From: Pseudomonadota bacterium
Lineage (GTDB): Bacteria; Pseudomonadota; Gammaproteobacteria; Xanthomonadales; Rhodanobacteraceae
NCBI GenBank assembly: GCA_029561145.1
Contig: JAKQJM010000034.1
Coordinates: forward strand, 1 to 64,000
Direction: 5' to 3'
DNA: 64,000 nucleotides
The notes under the pieces are model-generated. The model searched no databases. It was not told the origin of the DNA and was given only the letters and a program-made list of their open reading frames with translations. How positions within the stretch are numbered: the first letter of the stretch is position 1; every line of letters begins with the position of its first letter. The translations under genes and the position numbers were made by a program. Below, one piece after another: positions 59,840-64,000 of this stretch.

Positions 59840-61042
59840 CTATCGGGCGACCAGCCAGGCGGCGAGGCCGAGGAACATCGCAAGGCTGACGATATCGGTC
59901 GCCTTGGTCAGGAAGATGCTCGATGCCGTCGCGGGATCGGCACCGATACGCTTGAGTATCTGGGGAACGCCTGCGCCGACGATGCCTGCGATCGCGCAAC
60001 TGCCCGCCATCGCGACCCAGGTGATCACGGCAAGAACGAGTGCATCGGGATTCCCCTGGTGCCAGGCCAGCGCATACATCGCGAGGCCGCCGAGCAGGCC
60101 GGTCAGCGAGCCGTTGATGAGGCCAAGCCATGCTTCCTTCAACGTCAACCGCCAGCCCTGTCCCGGCTTGAGTTCACCGAACGTCATGCCGCGCAACGTG
60201 ACCGCGAGCGCCTGGCAACCGGTGTTGTTGCACTGGTCGGACAGGACCGGCAGGAAAACCGCGAGCAGGACAATCTGGTTGATCGTGCCCTGGAACGCGC
60301 CGACCACCGAAGCGGTAATGAAAGTCGCGAGCAGATTCAGCTGCAACCAGGGGTGGCGAAAACGCAGGCTGCGCGACCACGACGTGCTCAGGCGCTCTTC
60401 CTTTTCGACACCGACCATCGATCCGGCCTGAGCACTGATCTCGAATGCCTGCTCTTCGAACAACACCGAACCTCGAACGACGCCGATCAGATGCCCCTCG
60501 CTGTCACAGACCGGGTAGACCGGATAGTGGCGGCGAACGACCTCGCGCATCGCATCGACCACGTCGGTTTCGGGCCTCAGCGCAAACGGATGCGAAACCA
60601 TGATTTCTTCGAGGCGCTGATCGGGGCGCGCGAAAACCATTTCACGGAACGTGACGACACCGACCAGGCGAGCGGAGGAATCGACTACGAAGACGTAGGT
60701 GATCAGGGTTCGCGAAGCAACCGGCCGCAATCGCTCAAGTACATCGGCGACCTGCGCATCGGCTTCGAAAGATTCGGGTGCAGGTTCGGCCAGGCGTCCA
60801 ACCGAGCCCTCGGGCCAGTTGCGGCTGGCGAGCCAATGATCGGTTGTGTTGCGTCCGGCAGCCATCGTGATGCGGCTGCGCCGCTCGGGTCCGAATCGAT
60901 CGAGCACGGCAAATGCGCGTCCCGGTCCGATCGCCTGGAGCAGATTGATGATCGTGTGATCCGGCAGGTCAGCCAGACGATTGGCGGCGGCCACTGCGTC
61001 CAGATTCCGCAATTCGTCGAGTAACGATGCGTGGTCTTGCAT
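59840..61042 (-). CDS. mgtE: Magnesium transporter of the MgtE/SLC41 type
   Basis: A 400-residue protein with the MgtE plan: N-terminal helical domain (LRNLDAVAAANRLADLPDHTIINLL), two CBS domains at about 100-220 (YVFVVDSSARLVGVV, YPVYPVCDSEGHLIGVV) and five transmembrane segments (LLATFITASVVGAFQGTINQ, IVLLAVFLPVLSDQ, LINGSLTGLLGGLAMYALAW, LVLAVITWVAMAGSCAIAGIV, IVSLAMFLGLAAWLV). The first pore-loop reads DQCNNTGCQALAVTLRG where many homologues have GGNAGSQ. It is shorter than the usual 450 residues because the N domain is reduced. Transports Mg2+; the CBS domains sense Mg2+. Confidence 0.9.
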   Translation of the reverse strand: MQDHASLLDELRNLDAVAAANRLADLPDHTIINLLQAIGPGRAFAVLDRFGPERRSRITMAAGRNTTDHWLASRNWPEGSVGRLAEPAPESFEADAQVADVLERLRPVASRTLITYVFVVDSSARLVGVVTFREMVFARPDQRLEEIMVSHPFALRPETDVVDAMREVVRRHYPVYPVCDSEGHLIGVVRGSVLFEEQAFEISAQAGSMVGVEKEERLSTSWSRSLRFRHPWLQLNLLATFITASVVGAFQGTINQIVLLAVFLPVLSDQCNNTGCQALAVTLRGMTFGELKPGQGWRLTLKEAWLGLINGSLTGLLGGLAMYALAWHQGNPDALVLAVITWVAMAGSCAIAGIVGAGVPQILKRIGADPATASSIFLTKATDIVSLAMFLGLAAWLVAR

Positions 61043-61240
61043 GGGAGGTCTTTCCAGGGAAAGGCGATGCTAACCGATGCGCATTGGTCGCGGTAGGACA
61101 GGCATGCCGTGCGCCCGCGAACACGTGAACGGGCGATTCAGTCCGTCGACAGCAGGTTCTGCCCGGGTTCATCGAGCGACAGCCAATCTTGCGCGGGCGT
61201 TCCGGTTTCGCGGGCGCAATTGAGTAGCGAGGAAAACAGC

Positions 61241-61690
61241 ATGTTGAATCGGATTTTGCTGGCAAGTGCGACGGCGATCCTGGTCGCGTCATTCTCGATC
61301 GCACAACCGGTCCAGGCACGTGGTTACGAGTCACGCGGATACCAGCGTGGCTGCGACAATTGTGGGCGCGTCATCCGGGTCGAGTCGATCGGCCAACGCC
61401 GCAACCACCTCGGCGGCGGCACCGTGCTCGGTGCGATCGTCGGCGGAGCACTCGGCAACCAGGTCGGCAAGGGTGATGGACGCAAGGCCGCAACGATAGC
61501 CGGTGCGCTGGCGGGTGGAGCAGTCGGCCACGATATCGAGAAGAACAACCGCAGATCGCGGAGCTACTATCGCATCGTGGTGGACATGGATCATGGGCGC
61601 ATCCGCACGTATGAGCAGGACGAAGACTATCGTCTGCGACGTGGAGATCGCGTCTACATCGACAATGGATACGTCGTACCGGCTCGCTGA
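61241..61690 (+). CDS. Glycine-zipper 2TM domain protein, exported
   Basis: A 149-residue protein with AGGA upstream of the ATG at 61241 and a signal peptide (LLASATAILVASFSIAQPVQA). A CxxC (GCDNCGRVIRVESI) precedes the glycine zipper (GGGTVLGAIVGGALGNQVGKGDGRKAATIAGALAGGAVGHDIEKN), the SlyB/Rickettsia 17-kDa type. The C-terminus (RGDRVYIDNGYVVPAR) is beta-rich. It is probably anchored in the outer membrane; no lipobox Cys is at the cleavage site. Role unknown. Confidence 0.85.
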   Translation: MLNRILLASATAILVASFSIAQPVQARGYESRGYQRGCDNCGRVIRVESIGQRRNHLGGGTVLGAIVGGALGNQVGKGDGRKAATIAGALAGGAVGHDIEKNNRRSRSYYRIVVDMDHGRIRTYEQDEDYRLRRGDRVYIDNGYVVPAR

Positions 61691-61711
61691 TCGCAGCTGG
61701 ATGTCACGCAG

Positions 61712-61741
61712 AAAAAAAGCCGGCGAAAGCCGGCTTTTTTT
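61712..61741. terminator. Bidirectional Rho-independent terminator
   Basis: AAAAAAAGCCGGC (61712-61724) and GCCGGCTTTTTTT (61729-61741) form a perfect stem with a GAAA loop, with a T-tract on both strands. It separates the convergent glycine-zipper gene and the SleB-type gene. Confidence 0.92.
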
Positions 61742-61756
61742 CAATAGACTGCCCCT

Positions 61757-62194
61757 TCAGTTGACTCGATAGAAACTGTGCGCGCCGATCACGGCCAGGG
61801 GTTGTCCTTTCATCCAGGCGGGCGAAGCATGTTCTTCGGCAACGAAATGATCGGCATTCGGCACGACGAATTCGCGCTTGGCTACCGGCAAGTCCCACAT
61901 CTGCAGCGCATGGTCCGCGATCTTCCACGCGCTGTCCCATGCGACCGGGTTGCGCAGAAGGTAATTCTTGTTTGTTGTGGAAATGGCGAACTGCATGCGT
62001 GAGCTGACAACTTCACATATGTCGTCACCCCAGCGGCCGTCTTCGCGGCGACGCATGGCGACTTCCGCAACGGCGGCCTGGCCGAGCTGGGTCTCGCTGC
62101 GCGCCTCCAGATAAACCATGGCGGCCAGACACGTGCGATCGGCTTCTTGCTGAGGCAGGACCGAGGCCAGCCAAAGTAACCATGCCAATTTCAT
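61757..62194 (-). CDS. SleB-type cell wall hydrolase
   Basis: A 145-residue protein from 62194 (AGGAG 10 nt upstream) with a short signal peptide (MKLAWLLWLASVLPQQ). It matches the hydrolase_2/SleB domain: CLAAMVYLEARSETQLGQAAVAEV (catalytic Glu), ICEVVSSRMQFAIS, NADHFVAEEHASPAWM and IGAHSFYRV. It cleaves peptidoglycan. In non-sporulating proteobacteria such proteins act in wall turnover. Only the catalytic domain is present. Confidence 0.88.
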   Translation of the reverse strand: MKLAWLLWLASVLPQQEADRTCLAAMVYLEARSETQLGQAAVAEVAMRRREDGRWGDDICEVVSSRMQFAISTTNKNYLLRNPVAWDSAWKIADHALQMWDLPVAKREFVVPNADHFVAEEHASPAWMKGQPLAVIGAHSFYRVN

Positions 62195-62733
62195 TGTGAG
62201 CGTTCTCCTGCTGGGAATCAGGCTTCGGAGATGCGGGTCGACTTCTGTTTCGAGTCGATCACTGCGCCTCGTCTTCCTGGTGTGTCCGACAAGAACCATC
62301 CGACACTGCAAACCGCCACATGGTTTCATCGCGCACCGGCAAGATGCGAAAAGTCCGAGCAGCGGCGTTGGATTTGATTCAACCTGCGCGCTTCAATGCG
62401 GCGTCTGGTTGGGGATCCGGCGTCTGCCTGTCTCGGCAGTCGCGCTGTCCCTGGTTTTCGTAAGCCTTCTCAATGACGATCGAACAGCAAGCTGAACATC
62501 TGTACATGAAAGCATCTGGCGGGAAATGACACCGCCATTCATACGACTCGGCGCGGAGATTACTTGCTTGCGATCCTGTTGTCACTCAAAAATTGCAACG
62601 CGGATGAATGAGCCATTCAGGTTGACGGGCGCAAATCACTCGTTCGATTATCACGCATAATATACGTTGATAGAATAGAACTATTCTCTTTGCACTTCCA
62701 GGCGCGAGTCTGCGATGTCCGCTTGCGCGCTGA
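62195..62733. other. Intergenic stretch with an AT-rich palindrome
   Basis: A 539-nt gap between the SleB-type gene start and the end of the PhnD-like gene, both on the - strand. No frame with a good ribosome site. The part near 62640-62695 is AT-rich (CATAATATACG) and holds AGAATAG/AA/CTATTCT at 62672-62687. This could be a regulatory site for an unrecognised transcript, or the end of the PhnD-like transcript. Confidence 0.5.
62672..62687. promoter_or_regulatory. 16-bp palindrome in an AT-rich patch
   Basis: AGAATAG and CTATTCT are perfect 7-bp arms around AA. It lies 47 nt after the PhnD-like stop on that gene's strand. It lacks a T-tract, so a protein-binding site is as likely as a terminator. 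Confidence 0.4.
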
Positions 62734-63564
62734 CTATTTGTAGCCGTAGAAGCCGCTGAGCATCTGCTGATCGCCGGCATAATCCTTTGCCGTCGCGGGA
62801 ACCAGTTTGGTGATGCCGAGCTCAAGCAGCAGCTCAGCCAGCTCGGGAGCGCCATCCGCGTTGAGCAGGGCATCACGCACCTTGTTGCGGAGTTCTTCAG
62901 GCACGTTCGGCGCGGCAAGAATTGCCGGACCTGAAAATTCACGCGAAGTGAATATCGTGGCCAGGCCCGGGTTTCCGTAGGTCTCGAGCATCCATGTGGG
63001 GAAGATGGTCGCTTCCGCTTCTCCGCCATTGAGGATATCGAGGCTGTCGCGCCAGGACGCAGCGCCCGATTTGATCTCCGGTTGCTGGACGGGGTCCGAG
63101 AAGATCTGCATGAGCAAGGCATATCCGAGGCTCGGTGCCGGCATCGTCGAAATGCGCGATCCAAGCAGGTCACGCGGCGACTTGCCCTCGAAGTCGGCAT
63201 TTGCAAGCAAGGTGTATGACGTTGCCTGCGCCCTGCGCACCAGCGGCACGAACTGGGAATGCTGGATGCGGTAGTCGGCGAACTGTGCTTCGTCGTACGA
63301 AAAATCGGTGACGTCCGGCTTGAGTATGTCGCGCCAGTAGGTCGAGTAATTGGCGGCGGAAACCAGAACGAATTTCTCGCCCGTGGTCTTGCTCAGGTAC
63401 TCGAGCAGCGGCTTGTAGATTTCCGCGGCGGCGGCCGGCGTATAGGTGGGTTCCGGCATGAACCGGTACTCGGCGGCGTGCAGCGGACTCGCCAGAACGA
63501 CTGCAGCCGCAATCAGGGCGCATGCCCTGCGGCGCATTTGTGTGGATATCGTTGGTCTGCTCAT
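62734..63564 (-). CDS. PhnD-like periplasmic binding protein, no ABC partners nearby
   Basis: A 276-residue protein with AGAGGAAA about 8 nt before the ATG and a signal peptide (MRRRACALIAAAVVLASPLHA). It has the PhnD/phosphite-binding fold: YRFMPEPTYTPAAAAEIYKPLLEYLSKTTGE, DVTDFSYDEAQFADYRI, LLANADFEGKSPRDLLGSRI and EATIFPTWMLETYGNPGLATIFTS. No permease or ATPase gene is adjacent. It could serve a distant transporter or act as an extracellular sensor. Substrate unknown; phosphonate or phosphite is only the family guess. Confidence 0.85.
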   Translation of the reverse strand: MSRPTISTQMRRRACALIAAAVVLASPLHAAEYRFMPEPTYTPAAAAEIYKPLLEYLSKTTGEKFVLVSAANYSTYWRDILKPDVTDFSYDEAQFADYRIQHSQFVPLVRRAQATSYTLLANADFEGKSPRDLLGSRISTMPAPSLGYALLMQIFSDPVQQPEIKSGAASWRDSLDILNGGEAEATIFPTWMLETYGNPGLATIFTSREFSGPAILAAPNVPEELRNKVRDALLNADGAPELAELLLELGITKLVPATAKDYAGDQQMLSGFYGYK

Positions 63565-63615
63565 GCGATCGTTTCCTCTGTCGTCACGTGGTCATGCAAG
63601 TGCCATACCATCTTG

Positions 63616-64000
63616 TCAGCCCGGGTTCGGCGCACCCATACGCTCAACCACGACCGGATCTCCGCAGGCCAACGCCAATCCTGCGCCGCGCGGGCAGTCG
63701 ATGGGAACTATCGCAAGGGCTTGACAGGTTCTGGAATCCAGACGTGCGGCGTAAAGAATTGTTCCGGACATGGCGCCTGAAGCGGGCACATGCAGCGTTT
63801 CACCCGACGCCGGAATACGTTCACTCTCGATCCTGACCAGCGCGCTGCTGCGCTTGTTGCCGCCGCGAAAGTGCAGGCGCGCGACGATTTCCTGCCCCGG
63901 ATAGCAGCCTTTGTTGAGGCTGATCGCACCGAGTCGATCAAGACCCAGCGCGGCTGCCGTGAATTCCGCGCTGGCTGCGTCGTCTATCCACGGCAATCCT
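63616..64000 (-). CDS. ygfZ: YgfZ/GcvT-like folate-binding protein, 5' end outside window
   Basis: The frame is open from the window end to 63616, so the N-terminus is missing. The YgfZ signature KGCYPGQEIVARLHFRGGNK is complete, and the upstream part includes the expected LDRLGAISLNKG. The C-terminal domain is VPIDCPRGAGLALACGDP. YgfZ supports folate-dependent repair or maintenance of Fe-S clusters, including those in MiaB. Transcribed toward the PhnD-like gene with a 52-nt gap. Confidence 0.93.
   Translation of the reverse strand, partial: GLPWIDDAASAEFTAAALGLDRLGAISLNKGCYPGQEIVARLHFRGGNKRSSALVRIESERIPASGETLHVPASGAMSGTILYAARLDSRTCQALAIVPIDCPRGAGLALACGDPVVVERMGAPNPG

Overview
The window is GC-rich, densely coded bacterial DNA. 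The gene content points to a gammaproteobacterium of the Lysobacterales (Xanthomonadales), most plausibly Rhodanobacteraceae. The supporting signs are a CadC-like winged-helix/TPR regulator, the agmatine route to putrescine (aguA/aguB), a zinc-free type-B ribosomal protein bL36, a TldD/TldE plus DUF4159/MoxR/DUF58/BatA block, and several secreted proteins ending in a 'DGFE'-like tail. The taxon is inferred from memory of gene families; no rRNA is present to confirm it.

Region 1 (1-15.4 kb) is an accessory surface/secretome block. A membrane-anchored winged-helix/TPR regulator (cut by the window edge) faces a run of exported or surface proteins on the + strand: a two-gene cassette (2407 and 2711), a predicted beta-barrel carrying five tandem cadherin/Ig-like repeats (5895), two M23-type peptidase proteins (8579 and 11423, the second fused to delta-60 repeats), a beta-propeller (10223), and a second copy of the two-gene cassette (14271 and 14612). 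Inside it lies a sorbosone dehydrogenase-like lipoprotein gene on the - strand that is split by one in-frame TAG.

Region 2 (15.6-26.4 kb) is mostly housekeeping: YjdM/PhnA, a CurA-like reductase, an orphan LuxR-type response regulator, a DUF349/HEAT protein, a TraB-family membrane protein, aguB, aguA, a small exported protein, bL36 and SelO.

Region 3 (26.6-41.3 kb) holds two tandem Tat-exported TldD paralogues, a TldE/PmbA partner, a DUF4159 protein, and then MoxR, DUF58, BatA-like, DUF4175-like and a glutamine-amidotransferase-like membrane protein with overlapping ATGA junctions. A secreted Cys-rich gene with its own palindrome upstream and strong hairpin downstream sits in the middle of this block.

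Region 4 (41.3-47.6 kb) is housekeeping: an EamA transporter, kdsB, a low-molecular-weight phosphatase, a thioredoxin/NHL protein, uvrC and pgsA.

Region 5 (47.65-54.73 kb) is a tRNA cluster used as an insertion hot spot. tRNA-Gly and tRNA-Cys are followed by a 12-nt fragment of tRNA-Leu, a TacA/TacT-type toxin-antitoxin pair, a second broken tRNA-Cys, an intact tRNA-Leu(UAA), a ParD/ParE pair, a complete Type III restriction-modification system, and a 46-bp exact repeat of the tRNA-Leu 3' end. This is a defence/addiction island with att-like ends but no integrase.

Region 6 (55-64 kb) returns to mostly core genes: a small coiled-coil protein, a cytochrome c, tcdA, a secreted beta-helix protein, tatD, mgtE, a glycine-zipper protein, a SleB-type wall hydrolase, a PhnD-like binding protein and a partial ygfZ.
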